Shown here: piece by piece, positions 1-8,130 of the stretch
Position numbering within the stretch: the first letter of the stretch is position 1
Layout of the letters: each line of letters begins with the position of its first letter
Assembly: GCA_017555565.1 (NCBI GenBank)
Contig: JAFZGF010000077.1
Location: 1-47,802, forward strand
From: Oscillospiraceae bacterium
Lineage (GTDB): Bacteria; Bacillota; Clostridia; Oscillospirales; Ruminococcaceae
Direction of reading: 5' to 3'
DNA: 47,802 nt
Made by a program: the position numbers and the translations under genes
Notes under the pieces: model-generated
Told to the model about the DNA's origin: nothing
Seen by the model: only the letters and a program-made list of their open reading frames with translations
Databases searched by the model: none

Positions 1-235
1 ATACCCCGGAGAATTCCGGGGTATTTTTCTTTTACGCGGGATTCGAACCTGAGAAGGTCGCGGCGTTAAACAAACAGTCCAGTGGACTGTTTGTAGCCAG
101 CGAGAGCCGAGCGCTCCAAGCGAGGCCAGATAGTATTTGCCGAAGGCAAAGACGGCGAATCCCGCTAGTCCAACCAAGAAAAATACCCCGGAGGATTCCA
201 GGGTATTTTTCTTTTTCGTGGGATTTGAGGCTATT
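1..235. repeat. Tandem 182-bp repeat with terminator-like hairpins and tRNA-like T-loop sequence
   Basis: Positions 1-50 and 183-232 align at an offset of 182 bases. Each copy has an ataccccgga-type hairpin (1-24 perfect, 183-208 with one mismatch), then a T-run and a cgcgggattcga-like block. Between the copies lie a perfect 12-bp inverted repeat with a 1-base centre (70-94), a 6-bp hairpin (136-150), and a 10-bp inverted pair gcgggattcg/cgaatcccgc (36-45 and 156-165) that would close the unit into one large fold. Read on the - strand, the unit ends in GGTTCGAATCCC, which resembles a tRNA T-arm, followed by a terminator-like hairpin. No ORF or complete tRNA is seen. It may be a tRNA-derived or terminator-associated dispersed repeat; its function is unknown. 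The first copy runs off the window edge. Confidence 0.7.
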
Positions 236-274
236 AACATTTAAATTACCAAAAAATATTTTATATTTAATCCA

Positions 275-302
275 TTGATTTTGTTTCTAATTATGTTATT
301 AT
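275..302 (+). promoter_or_regulatory. Candidate sigma-A promoter of ppa
   Basis: TTGATT (275-280) and TATTAT (297-302) are separated by 16 bases in an AT-rich stretch, 32 bases before the ppa start. The match to consensus is moderate. Confidence 0.45.
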
Positions 303-334
303 ATAGATAGAATAATTTGAAGGAGAGTATACCT

Positions 335-868
335 ATGTCAAACATCTGGCACGATATAAACCCAAAGAGAATTACACCTGATGATTTTATCGCTGTAATT
401 GAAATTGAAAAAGGCTCCAAAAACAAATATGAACTGGACAAAGAAACAGGTCATATCATTCTGGACAGAATTCTGCACACATCCACACATTATCCTGCAA
501 ACTATGGCCTTATTCCACGCACATACGGCGATGACAAAGACCCTCTGGACGTTCTGGTTATCTGTAGTGAAACTATCAGATCTTCTTCTCTTGTAAGAGT
601 TTACCCAATCGGTGTTATATCTATGATGGACAACGGTGAAGGTGACGAAAAAATCATCGCCATACCATTCAGTGATCCAACATACAATACTTACAAAGAT
701 ATTTCCGAACTGCCATCACATATCTTTGAAGAAATGAGACACTTTTTCACTGTTTACAAAGCTCTTGAAGGCAAAGACACAGTGGTTAATGAAGTTCAGG
801 GCGCCGAAGTTGCAAAACAGGTTATTGCACACTGCATCGACAACTATGTTGAAAAATTCTGTAAATAA
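335..868 (+). CDS. ppa: Inorganic pyrophosphatase, family I
   Basis: This soluble enzyme hydrolyses pyrophosphate to two phosphates and so pulls biosynthetic reactions forward. The 177-residue protein matches the usual bacterial length. It carries the family I signature DKDPLDV at residues 67-73, whose aspartates bind the catalytic metal ions, and a YGLIPRTYGD segment just before it. The start at 335 is chosen because AAGGAGAG lies 7 bases upstream; an in-frame ATG at 317 has no such site. The gene stands alone, with a weak promoter before it and a strong terminator after it (885-916). Nothing is missing from the active site that can be seen. Confidence 0.96.
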   Translation: MSNIWHDINPKRITPDDFIAVIEIEKGSKNKYELDKETGHIILDRILHTSTHYPANYGLIPRTYGDDKDPLDVLVICSETIRSSSLVRVYPIGVISMMDNGEGDEKIIAIPFSDPTYNTYKDISELPSHIFEEMRHFFTVYKALEGKDTVVNEVQGAEVAKQVIAHCIDNYVEKFCK

Positions 869-884
869 GCCAAATTGATATATA

Positions 885-916
885 AATACTGCCGTATTTT
901 CACGGCAGTATTTTTT
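885..916 (+). terminator. Rho-independent terminator after ppa
   Basis: An 11-bp perfect stem (aatactgccgt / acggcagtatt) with a 6-base loop is followed by six T residues. Confidence 0.9.
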
Positions 917-1004
917 ATTTGATGATATCAATTGTTTATGATTTATTTGTATCTGTTATATAAAAAATATATATAGATTTTATGCAATTTTTGCACGGAA
1001 GTAC

Positions 1005-1033
1005 TTGACTTTACACCTGCTTTATATTATAAT
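1005..1033 (+). promoter_or_regulatory. Strong sigma-A promoter of the ylxM-ffh operon
   Basis: TTGACT (1005-1010), a 17-base spacer, and a perfect TATAAT (1028-1033). The predicted transcription start near 1040 lies immediately upstream of the dyad at 1044-1063. Confidence 0.8.
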
Positions 1034-1043
1034 ATGTAGCGTT

Positions 1044-1063
1044 GTAAAGTGTGAACACTTTAC
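1044..1063. promoter_or_regulatory. 9-bp perfect inverted repeat at the ylxM transcription start; candidate operator
   Basis: gtaaagtgt-ga-acactttac is a perfect dyad with a 2-base centre. It begins about 4 bases after the predicted start site and ends before the ribosome binding site (1064-1073). There is no T-run after it, so it is not a terminator. A protein-binding operator is the simplest reading. YlxM itself, a helix-turn-helix protein encoded next, is a candidate ligand, but this is inference. Confidence 0.55.
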
Positions 1064-1079
1064 GGAAAGGAGAAAAGAA

Positions 1080-1448
1080 ATGTCAAAGAATCTTGAAATG
1101 TCATATCTGCTGGATTTTTACGGCGAAGTGCTGACAGAAAAACAAAGAGATATGATGCAACAGTACTTTAACATGGATTTATCCCTTTCAGAAATTGCGG
1201 ATAACTTCGACATCACCCGTCAGGGTGTGCGAGATGCCATCAAAAGAGGGGAGTCAATCCTCACTGAGCTGGAAGACCAGATTGGTTTTGCCGCAAAATA
1301 CCGTGATTTGATCAGCGGTGTGGAACAGATTAAAACATTGGCACAGAATATTTCATTCTACAATATTGCATCTTACACAACAAATGATGAAATCACAAAA
1401 TCCGCCAACAAAATTATGCAAATCTGTGATGATTTATCTAATGGTTAG
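1080..1448 (+). CDS. ylxM: YlxM family DNA-binding protein associated with the signal recognition particle
   Basis: This 122-residue protein belongs to the YlxM/p13 (UPF0122) family, which is typically encoded just upstream of ffh in Gram-positive bacteria. It has a sigma-70 region 4-like helix-turn-helix: residues about 18-60 include LTEKQRDMMQQYF and the recognition segment ITRQGVRDAIKRGE. Family members are thought to help SRP function or to regulate the ffh operon. The start at 1080 follows GGAAAGGAGA at good spacing; the longer frame from 1005 would begin inside the promoter and is rejected. ffh begins 11 bases after the stop, so the two are co-transcribed. Confidence 0.93.
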   Translation: MSKNLEMSYLLDFYGEVLTEKQRDMMQQYFNMDLSLSEIADNFDITRQGVRDAIKRGESILTELEDQIGFAAKYRDLISGVEQIKTLAQNISFYNIASYTTNDEITKSANKIMQICDDLSNG

Positions 1449-1459
1449 GAAGGTGTAAT

Positions 1460-2785
1460 ATGGCATTTGAATCATTGAGTCAAAAACTTACAAGCGCCTT
1501 CAAGAAACTGAGAGGTAAGGGCAAACTTACAGAAGAAGATATCAAGCTGGCTATGCGTGAAGTGCGTATCGCACTGCTGGAAGCTGATGTTAACATGCTG
1601 GTTGCCAAAGACTTTATCAAAACAGTATCTGCCCGTGCAACCGGTGCAGAAGTTATGGAAAGCCTTACACCGGCACAGCAGGTTATCAAAATCGTAAATG
1701 AAGAGCTCACAGCTCTTATGGGCAATGAAAATTCCCGTATCAAGTTTGCAAACAAAGGCCCTACAATCATTATGATGTGCGGTCTGCAGGGTGCAGGTAA
1801 AACTACACACACAGCAAAACTTGCCAAAATGTATCTTAAACAGGGGCACAGACCTCTGGTAGCCGCTTTGGATATTTATCGTCCTGCTGCTATAGAACAG
1901 TTGGAAATCGTTGCAAAGCAGGCAGGTGTTCCTGTTTTCCAGATGGGTAAAACAGACCCTGTAGTTGTTGCAAAAAACGCCTACAATCATGCCAGAGACT
2001 ATGGCAATGATATTCTGATTCTTGACACTGCTGGTCGTCTTCATATCGACTCCCAGCTGATGGAAGAACTGACAAACATCAAATCTACAGTTCCTGTAAA
2101 TGAAACATTGCTGGTTATTGACGCAATGGCTGGTCAGGACTCTGTAAACGTTGCAAAACAGTTCAACGAAACCATCGGTCTTGATGGTGTTATCATCACC
2201 AAAATGGATGGTGATACCCGTGGTGGTGCTGCACTCAGCGTTAAAGCTGTAACAGGCAAGCCAATCAAATTTGTAGGTACAGGTGAAAAGCTGGACGACT
2301 TGGAAGCTTTCCACCCAGAACGTATGGCAAGCAGAATCCTGGGTATGGGTGACGTGCTTACTCTTATTGAAAAAGCACAGGAAAACGTAGACCAGAAGGC
2401 TGCTGAAGAAACCGCCAAGAAAATGATGCAGAACAAGTTCGACATGAACGATATGCTTGAACAGTTCCGTCAGGTTAAGAAAATGGGTGGTGTTTCATCA
2501 ATGCTGTCAATGATGCCAGGCGGCGCATCAATAAGCGCAGATGATGAAGAAAAAGCTGAAAAAGAGCTGAAAAAAATAGAGGCTATCATTCAGTCAATGA
2601 CAAAGAAGGAAAGAGAAAAACCTTCTATCATCGACGCAAAGAGAAAAAGAAGAATAGCCCGGGGTTCCGGTACAAAAGTACAGGACGTAAACGTACTGCT
2701 TCGTCAGTTTGAGCAGATGCAGAAAATGATGAGACAGTTCACAAAAAATCCAAAGGCCTTCAGCAGAATGCTGAGAGGCAGATAA
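1460..2785 (+). CDS. ffh: Signal recognition particle GTPase Ffh (SRP54 homologue)
   Basis: Ffh binds signal sequences of nascent membrane and secreted proteins and, with 4.5S/6S RNA and FtsY, delivers ribosomes to the Sec translocon. The 441-residue protein shows the N-terminal four-helix domain (1-90), the GTPase domain with P-loop GLQGAGKTT (108-116), DTAGR and TKMDGDTRGG, and the methionine-rich M domain (about 300-441) with GSGTKVQDVN and the MMRQFTKNP segment that binds RNA. Length and motifs are normal. A 91-base gap separates it from rpsP. Codon choice suggests high expression. Confidence 0.97.
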   Translation: MAFESLSQKLTSAFKKLRGKGKLTEEDIKLAMREVRIALLEADVNMLVAKDFIKTVSARATGAEVMESLTPAQQVIKIVNEELTALMGNENSRIKFANKGPTIIMMCGLQGAGKTTHTAKLAKMYLKQGHRPLVAALDIYRPAAIEQLEIVAKQAGVPVFQMGKTDPVVVAKNAYNHARDYGNDILILDTAGRLHIDSQLMEELTNIKSTVPVNETLLVIDAMAGQDSVNVAKQFNETIGLDGVIITKMDGDTRGGAALSVKAVTGKPIKFVGTGEKLDDLEAFHPERMASRILGMGDVLTLIEKAQENVDQKAAEETAKKMMQNKFDMNDMLEQFRQVKKMGGVSSMLSMMPGGASISADDEEKAEKELKKIEAIIQSMTKKEREKPSIIDAKRKRRIARGSGTKVQDVNVLLRQFEQMQKMMRQFTKNPKAFSRMLRGR

Positions 2786-2876
2786 TCAAACAAAAATACA
2801 AAACACAGACACAGTAATCGGTATATTTGACGCAAAAGCGTATAAATATAGACAATTCTTATGGAGGTAAATAGAG

Positions 2877-3119
2877 ATGGCTGTAAAAATTAGACTTCGT
2901 CGTATGGGTGCAAAAAAAGCTCCTTTTTATCGTGTAGTAGTTGCTGATTCCCGTTTCCCAAGAGACGGTAGATTTATCGAAGAAATCGGTACTTATGATC
3001 CAACAAAAGAACCAGCAATGGTTTCTATCGATGCTGAAAAAGCAAAAGCTTGGATTGCTAACGGTGCACAACCAACAGATACAGTTAAAGTTCTTCTGAA
3101 GAAAAACAACATTATCTAA
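2877..3119 (+). CDS. rpsP: 30S ribosomal protein S16
   Basis: This 80-residue protein is a small-subunit ribosomal protein. The start [19 protein letters not shown] and the segment [18 protein letters not shown] are diagnostic of bS16. A GGAGGT site precedes the ATG. It sits in the conserved cluster ffh-rpsP-khpA-rimM-trmD, with khpA 15 bases downstream. Confidence 0.97.
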   Translation: MAVKIRLRRMGAKKAPFYRVVVADSRFPRDGRFIEEIGTYDPTKEPAMVSIDAEKAKAWIANGAQPTDTVKVLLKKNNII

Positions 3120-3134
3120 TTCCGGAGGCTTGTA

Positions 3135-3368
3135 ATGGAGCAGTTATTGGTTAACATTGCGAGAGGCCTTGTAGAAGATAAGGATGCAGTTAAAGTTACA
3201 GCAGAAGAAAAAGATGCTGAAGGCGTAACTGTATATCATCTCACAGTAGCTGCAGATGATATGGGCAGAGTTATCGGTAAACAGGGTAGAATTGCAAAAG
3301 CTATCCGCACAGTTGTCAGAGCTGCCGCAAACCGTTCTGGTGAAAAGGTAGTTGTGGAAATAGACTAA
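3135..3368 (+). CDS. khpA: KH-domain RNA-binding protein KhpA (YlqC)
   Basis: KhpA is a small single-KH-domain RNA-binding protein that, in Gram-positive bacteria, pairs with KhpB/Jag and affects cell elongation and mRNA levels. The 77-residue length is typical. The KH signature GxxG is seen as GKQG at residues 48-51 within VIGKQGRIAKAIR. It lies between rpsP and rimM, the usual place. A strong terminator (3377-3412) follows, so rimM-trmD downstream may be reached by read-through or by an unseen promoter. Confidence 0.94.
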   Translation: MEQLLVNIARGLVEDKDAVKVTAEEKDAEGVTVYHLTVAADDMGRVIGKQGRIAKAIRTVVRAAANRSGEKVVVEID

Positions 3369-3376
3369 TAAATTAT

Positions 3377-3412
3377 CGGGTGCTTTCTTAACCTGAAAGC
3401 ACCCGTATTTTA
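3377..3412 (+). terminator. Rho-independent terminator after khpA
   Basis: An 11-bp perfect stem (cgggtgctttc / gaaagcacccg) with a 7-base loop is followed by a broken T-run. It splits the ribosomal cluster between khpA and rimM. Confidence 0.8.
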
Positions 3413-3468
3413 TATTATGATGCAGATATTTTAATCTGTTAATCAGATGATTTTTTTGAGAGGTCAGA

Positions 3469-3984
3469 ATGAATTACATTGAAACAGGCGAAATCACATC
3501 TCTTCACGGTATCCGTGGTGAGGTAAAGGTTTATCCGTGGGCAGACTATCCGGAATTTCTGGAAGAGTTTGACACTTTTTATATCAAAAAGAATAAAATG
3601 CATTTTCAGCGCCTCAAAGCTGTCAGTGTAAGAACTCACAAAGGTATGGTACTTATTCAGTTTGAAGGCATCGACAACACAGAGCTTGCACGCAATCTTA
3701 TCGGACAGATAATTTATCTCAACAGAGATGAAATCGAACTGGAAGAAGGTTTTTACTTTATTGCAGACCTTATCGGCTGCAAAGTGGTAAACGGCGAAAC
3801 AGGAGAAGAAATCGGTACTATCACAGATGTTAAAAATCTGGGAGCCAGCGATATTTATTATATCGAAGGCAAAGACGGCAAGGAGTATATGTTCCCTGCG
3901 GTGGAAGAATTCCTTATGGGTACAGATATCAACGAAAAAATCATCAAGATCAAAGTTATAGAGGGTATGTTCAGTGAGGATTAA
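3469..3984 (+). CDS. rimM: Ribosome maturation factor RimM
   Basis: RimM binds S19 and assists late assembly of the 30S head, including 16S rRNA processing. The 171-residue protein has the N-terminal RimM barrel with the signature GEITSLHGIRGEVKV (7-21) and a C-terminal PRC-barrel with FPAVEEFL and the ending KIKVIEGM. A GAGGT site precedes the ATG. Its 3' end overlaps trmD by 11 bases, as expected for translational coupling of this pair. Confidence 0.95.
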   Translation: MNYIETGEITSLHGIRGEVKVYPWADYPEFLEEFDTFYIKKNKMHFQRLKAVSVRTHKGMVLIQFEGIDNTELARNLIGQIIYLNRDEIELEEGFYFIADLIGCKVVNGETGEEIGTITDVKNLGASDIYYIEGKDGKEYMFPAVEEFLMGTDINEKIIKIKVIEGMFSED

Positions 3985-4684
3985 TATTGCTACTTTATTT
4001 CCTGAAATGTGTGATGCTGTTATTAACACCAGCATTATCGGCCGTGCAAAAAATGCAGGCAAAGTGGAGATAAAGACATTTAATATCAGAGATTACACTC
4101 TCAACAAACATAGAAATGTAGATGACACACCATATGGTGGTGGTCACGGTATGGTTATGCAGGCACAGCCGGTTTATGACTGTTGCCGAGTAATCGCCGA
4201 AGAAAGCAGTTCAAAACCATTTGTAATATTCACTACTGCTGCTGGCAGGGTGTTTGACCAGGAATTGGCAAGAGAACTGTCTAAAAAAGAAAATATTACC
4301 ATCGTATGTGGTCATTATGAAGGTATAGATGAGAGAATAATAGAAGAAATCGGAGATATGGAAATCTCCATCGGCGACTATGTTCTCACAGGTGGCGAAC
4401 TTCCTGCTCTTGTTATTACAGATGCAGTGTGTCGTATGCTGCCAGGGGTGCTGAAAAGCGAAGAAGGTTTTACAGAAGAAAGTCATTACAACGGTCTTCT
4501 GGAACACGCACAGTACACCCGTCCTTACGAATGGCACGGCAGAAAAGTGCCTGATGTACTTTTGTCAGGGCACGAAAAAAACATAAAAGAGTACCGTAAA
4601 CAGGACTCTATAAGCCGTACAAAAGCCAAAAGACCGGACTTATACGCCAAGTTATTTAAAATAGACAAAGATGTTGAAAAGTAA
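3974..4684 (+). CDS. trmD: tRNA (guanine-37-N1)-methyltransferase
   Basis: TrmD methylates G37 next to the anticodon using S-adenosylmethionine and prevents frameshifting. The 236-residue protein is of the SPOUT class. RINIATLFPEM opens it, and the deep trefoil knot that binds the cofactor is marked by IVCGHYEGIDERI and SIGDYVLTGGELPA. It starts with GTG at 3974, inside the end of rimM; GAGGG at 3961-3965 can serve as the binding site. The family start position supports this codon over later ATGs. Confidence 0.95.
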   Translation: MRINIATLFPEMCDAVINTSIIGRAKNAGKVEIKTFNIRDYTLNKHRNVDDTPYGGGHGMVMQAQPVYDCCRVIAEESSSKPFVIFTTAAGRVFDQELARELSKKENITIVCGHYEGIDERIIEEIGDMEISIGDYVLTGGELPALVITDAVCRMLPGVLKSEEGFTEESHYNGLLEHAQYTRPYEWHGRKVPDVLLSGHEKNIKEYRKQDSISRTKAKRPDLYAKLFKIDKDVEK

Positions 4685-4758
4685 GTGGCAAAATATACAA
4701 ACTTTAATATAGGCTATATTAATTAAATAGGCATTATAGATAATTTGATGCAAATTTG

Positions 4759-4785
4759 TTGACTAATTTTAGAGATTGTTATAAA
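4759..4785 (+). promoter_or_regulatory. Candidate promoter of ptsH
   Basis: TTGACT (4759-4764) and TATAAA (4780-4785) are spaced by 15 bases; a one-base shift gives 16. They lie 54 bases before the ptsH start, in an AT-rich gap. Confidence 0.5.
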
Positions 4786-4838
4786 ATATGTTCGTATCGA
4801 AAATTGATAAATCATACTGTTTATGAGGAGATTATATA

Positions 4839-5102
4839 ATGTTTTACAAAGATGTTACAGTTGAAAATCAGGTAGGTTTACACGCTCGTCCAGCTACATT
4901 CTTTATCCAGAAAGCTAACGAATTCAAATCTTCTATCTGGGTAGAAAAAGAAGAAAGACGCGTTAACGCAAAATCCCTGCTGGGTGTTCTTTCCCTGGGT
5001 ATCGTAGGCGGTACAACTATCAGAGTTATCGCTGACGGTCAGGACGAAGAAGCTGCAGTTGAAGCTCTCGTTAAACTGGTAAACTCTGGTTTTGCAGACT
5101 AA
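4839..5102 (+). CDS. ptsH: Phosphocarrier protein HPr
   Basis: HPr relays phosphate from enzyme I to the sugar-specific EIIA proteins of the PTS and, when phosphorylated on Ser46, acts as co-repressor with CcpA in Bacillota. The 87-residue protein keeps both sites: His15 in GLHARPA and Ser46 in AKSLLGVLSLGI. The presence of His15 argues against Crh, which lacks it. ptsI is not adjacent. The gene has its own promoter and is followed by hairpins at 5125-5175. Codon use is biased as in highly expressed genes. Confidence 0.93.
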   Translation: MFYKDVTVENQVGLHARPATFFIQKANEFKSSIWVEKEERRVNAKSLLGVLSLGIVGGTTIRVIADGQDEEAAVEALVKLVNSGFAD

Positions 5103-5124
5103 TTAATAAATAAATTTATAACTA

Positions 5125-5175
5125 CACCGCCTGCGGTGCGCCAGCATATTGCCGGTGCATATGGGCGGTTTTTAT
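5125..5175 (+). terminator. Branched terminator after ptsH
   Basis: A closing stem accgcc/ggcggt (5126-5131, 5164-5169) is followed by five T residues. A competing 6-bp hairpin caccgc-ct-gcggtg (5125-5138) uses the same left arm, so two exclusive folds are possible. This could be a plain terminator or an attenuator before uvrC. Confidence 0.6.
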
Positions 5176-5268
5176 TTTATATACTTTTATCACATTCCTG
5201 TGGTAGAATATTATAAAACAGATATTATACAAGCTGATAGACCAATCACTGTAAAAAATGGAGTCAAG

Positions 5269-7095
5269 ATGACCAGACAGGAACTTTACGAAAAAGCAAA
5301 AAGTTTGCCATTACTGCCAGGTGTGTATATAATCCGTGATAAAAACGACGAGATTATTTATATCGGCAAGGCAAAGGAATTGCGCAAAAGAGTAAGTCAA
5401 TATTTTAAAGAGGGAGCCGACCATCTGCCGAAAGTGCAGAAAATGGTAGATAACGCATTTTCATTTGATGTTATCGTCACCAATTCAGAGTTTGAGGCTC
5501 TTACTTTGGAGTGCAGTCAGATAAAACTCCATAGCCCAAAATATAATATTCTGCTGAAAGACGACAAAGGATACAATTTTATTAAAATTTCAAAAGAGCC
5601 TTTTCCACGTATTACTGCGGAATTCCAGGTTCTTGATGACAGTAAATATCTTGGCCCATATATGTCCAGTTTTGCTGTAAGGGAAATGGTTGCTACAGCA
5701 CAGCAGATATTCCGTCTGCCTACCTGTAACCGTGTATTTCCCCGTGATTTTGGTAAAGAACGCCCTTGTCTTAACTTCCATATCAAAAAATGTATGGGAC
5801 TTTGCAGAGGTAAAATCAGCCAGCAGGACTACAATGATATAATCGACAGCGCTGTAAAATTTATCAAGCAGGACACAGACAAGATAATTGAAGTTTTACA
5901 GCAGAATATGGAAGAAGCGGCAGAGGAACTGAATTTTGAAAAAGCTGCTCTTATCCGTGATCAGATAAATGCTATAAATAAGCTGTCTGCTGGCCAGAAC
6001 GTGGTAAATGACAGCCTGCAGAGCCATGACTTTATCGCTGTTGCAGGCAGTGGTAAAAATTGCTGTGTTGCAGTCTTGCGTTTCCGCCAGGGCAGACTGA
6101 TGGATAAAAAAGAACATGTTTTCTTTGGCGAAGAAAATATGGATGATGTGCGAGATGAATTTCTTGTGCAGTTCTATTCCACAGAACAGCCGCCTAAAAA
6201 TGTGTTGCTTGACGCTATGCCTATGGATGAAGACATTGTTGAGTATATCAGACTGCAGTCAAAAACAAAGGTAAATGTTGGCTATGTGCAAAAAGGTGAA
6301 AATCTTAAAATCATAAAAATGGCTTACACAAATGCAGTTGAACGTCTTGCCCGTGAAAGTGGCAGACTGGATAAAAGCCAGCGTTTTCTTGATGAACTGG
6401 CCAATATGCTGGGCCTGTCAGAAGCCCCTCATACCATTGAAAGCTACGATATTTCCAACTGGGGCGACGGCACCAGCGTTGCAGGTATGGTTGTGTTCGA
6501 AGATGGTAAGCCAAAGAAAAGCGGCTATCGTACCTTCAAAATGCGCACAGTGGCAGGTACAGACGATTATGCATCCATGCAGGAAACACTTTCCCGCCGC
6601 GTGTCAGAATTTGAAAAAGGCGCCCCGGGTCAGTTCGGTGTTAAACCGGATGTGATTTTCCTTGATGGTGGTAAAGGCCAGCTGTCTTCAGTTCTTGAAA
6701 TTCTGACAGGAACAGCCTTCCGGGATGTGCCGGTATTTGGTATGGTTAAGGACTCTAAACACCGTACAAGGGCAATGGTTGGCAAAGACGGTGAAATTGC
6801 AATAGCTATGCATAAAGGCATATTTAAGTTTGTCACAGAAATCCAGGATGAAGTACACCGATTCTCAATCGAATATCAGCGCCGAAACCGGAAAAGCAAA
6901 TCATATGCTGTCACACTTACCAAAGTGCCTGGAATAGGCGAAAAGAAAGCCGAAAATCTGATGAGAAAATTCAAAACGGTTGCCAATGTAAAAGCGGCTG
7001 AAATGAATGACCTTATAGAAGCAGAGGGCATCAGCTATAAAGATGCCAGAAATATATATTACTATTTCCACGATGAGGAGGGAAATCTTAAATGA
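5269..7095 (+). CDS. uvrC: Excinuclease ABC subunit C
   Basis: UvrC makes both incisions around a DNA lesion in nucleotide excision repair, together with UvrA and UvrB. The 608-residue protein shows the N-terminal GIY-YIG nuclease (GVYII 18-22, YIGKA 31-35), a UVR motif near 195-235 for UvrB binding, the RNase H-like second nuclease (YDISNWG, DVIFLDGGKGQ) and a C-terminal helix-hairpin-helix pair (VPGIGEKKAENL). The start at 5269 is chosen because MTRQELYEKAKSLP begins the family alignment and GGAG lies 5 bases upstream; the frame is open further upstream but without homology. The stop overlaps rsmD by 4 bases (ATGA). Confidence 0.96.
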   Translation: MTRQELYEKAKSLPLLPGVYIIRDKNDEIIYIGKAKELRKRVSQYFKEGADHLPKVQKMVDNAFSFDVIVTNSEFEALTLECSQIKLHSPKYNILLKDDKGYNFIKISKEPFPRITAEFQVLDDSKYLGPYMSSFAVREMVATAQQIFRLPTCNRVFPRDFGKERPCLNFHIKKCMGLCRGKISQQDYNDIIDSAVKFIKQDTDKIIEVLQQNMEEAAEELNFEKAALIRDQINAINKLSAGQNVVNDSLQSHDFIAVAGSGKNCCVAVLRFRQGRLMDKKEHVFFGEENMDDVRDEFLVQFYSTEQPPKNVLLDAMPMDEDIVEYIRLQSKTKVNVGYVQKGENLKIIKMAYTNAVERLARESGRLDKSQRFLDELANMLGLSEAPHTIESYDISNWGDGTSVAGMVVFEDGKPKKSGYRTFKMRTVAGTDDYASMQETLSRRVSEFEKGAPGQFGVKPDVIFLDGGKGQLSSVLEILTGTAFRDVPVFGMVKDSKHRTRAMVGKDGEIAIAMHKGIFKFVTEIQDEVHRFSIEYQRRNRKSKSYAVTLTKVPGIGEKKAENLMRKFKTVANVKAAEMNDLIEAEGISYKDARNIYYYFHDEEGNLK

Positions 7096-7631
7096 GAGTA
7101 ATCAGCGGAACAGCCCGTGGCACCAAGCTGGAAAGTCTTGAAGGCCTTTCCACACGCCCAACAATCGACAGGGTAAAAGAGGGTATTTTTTCCTCAATTC
7201 AGTTTGTTGTTCCGGGGGCAAAAGTGCTGGATCTTTTTGCAGGCAGCGGCCAGATGGGTATTGAATGCCTGTCCAGAGATGCTGTAAAAGGTGTTTTTGT
7301 TGACAGCAACAAAGACGCAGTAAATATAGTGATTAAAAATATAAAAGCATGCGGTTTATTCGATAAAGCACGCGTGGTAAATATGACAGCACAGGATTAT
7401 CTGCGCACCTGCAAGGAAGAATTTGATATCATTTTTCTTGATCCACCATACAATATGGGAATTTTGGATGAAATTCTTGAAAAAGTCTACCAAATTACTG
7501 CACCAGGTGGTATAATAATTGCAGAAAGTGAACTTGGCTGGAAACCTGCAAAAGAAATTGAAGGTCTCAGAATGGTCAAGCAATATAAATATGGAAAGGT
7601 TTACGTAACTAAATTCCAAAAGGAGTGTTAA
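7092..7631 (+). CDS. rsmD: 16S rRNA (guanine-966-N2)-methyltransferase
   Basis: RsmD methylates G966 of 16S rRNA during 30S assembly. The 179-residue protein has the opening RVISGTARGTKL, the S-adenosylmethionine loop DLFAGSGQMGIE (48-59) and the catalytic DPPY at 117-120, the order typical of this family. Its ATG overlaps the uvrC stop, and coaD starts 1 base after its stop. The rsmD-coaD pair is conserved in Bacillota. Confidence 0.95.
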   Translation: MRVISGTARGTKLESLEGLSTRPTIDRVKEGIFSSIQFVVPGAKVLDLFAGSGQMGIECLSRDAVKGVFVDSNKDAVNIVIKNIKACGLFDKARVVNMTAQDYLRTCKEEFDIIFLDPPYNMGILDEILEKVYQITAPGGIIIAESELGWKPAKEIEGLRMVKQYKYGKVYVTKFQKEC

Positions 7632-7632
7632 T

Positions 7633-8106
7633 ATGAAAATTGCGATTGTTCCTGGCTCATTTGACCCTATTACAAAAGGCCACGTGGATATTATCGAACG
7701 AACAGGCAAACTTTTTGACAAAGTTATTGCTGTAGTTCTCGTTAACCCAACTAAAAACCCTACATTTACAACAGAAGAAAGAGTGGATATGATCAAGCGC
7801 GTTACTGGTCATATTGAAAATCTTGAAGTAGACAGTTATTCCGGTCTGCTGGCTGACTATGCAAGAATGAAAGGTGCACAGACACTGGTAAAAGGCCTGC
7901 GCGCTGTGTCTGACTTTGAATATGAATTCCAGCAGGCACTTACTAACAAAATACTTAACCCTGATCTTGAAACAATGTTTATGATGACAAACCAGAAATA
8001 TATGTACCTGTCATCCACAATTGTTCGTCAGATTGCCGCATTTGACGGCGATATTTCAGAATTTGTTCTTCCTGAAATCAAGGACGATATTCTGGAAAGA
8101 ATTTAA
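7633..8106 (+). CDS. coaD: Phosphopantetheine adenylyltransferase
   Basis: CoaD adenylates 4'-phosphopantetheine to dephospho-CoA, the penultimate step of coenzyme A synthesis. The 157-residue length is standard. The nucleotidyltransferase motif GSFDPITKGH is at residues 8-17, and the second ATP motif appears as YLSSTIVRQIA near the C-terminus. AGGAG precedes the ATG by 7 bases. It belongs to the uvrC-rsmD-coaD run. Confidence 0.97.
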   Translation: MKIAIVPGSFDPITKGHVDIIERTGKLFDKVIAVVLVNPTKNPTFTTEERVDMIKRVTGHIENLEVDSYSGLLADYARMKGAQTLVKGLRAVSDFEYEFQQALTNKILNPDLETMFMMTNQKYMYLSSTIVRQIAAFDGDISEFVLPEIKDDILERI

Positions 8107-8130
8107 ATTTATCCCCAAAGGAGTTTTAAA

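Noticed and set aside
36-165. Possible tRNA gene on the - strand, from GGTTCGAATCCC and matching gcgggat/atcccgc ends
   Set aside because: The T-stem does not pair properly, no D-arm or anticodon arm can be drawn, and the enclosed length is about 130 bases with a 12-bp palindrome in it. It fits a repeat better than a tRNA.
1472-2314. Open frame of 280 codons antisense to ffh
   Set aside because: Cys/Phe-rich shadow of ffh with no start signal.
4839-5102. Crh instead of HPr
   Set aside because: Crh lacks the phosphorylatable His15; this protein keeps it in GLHARPA.
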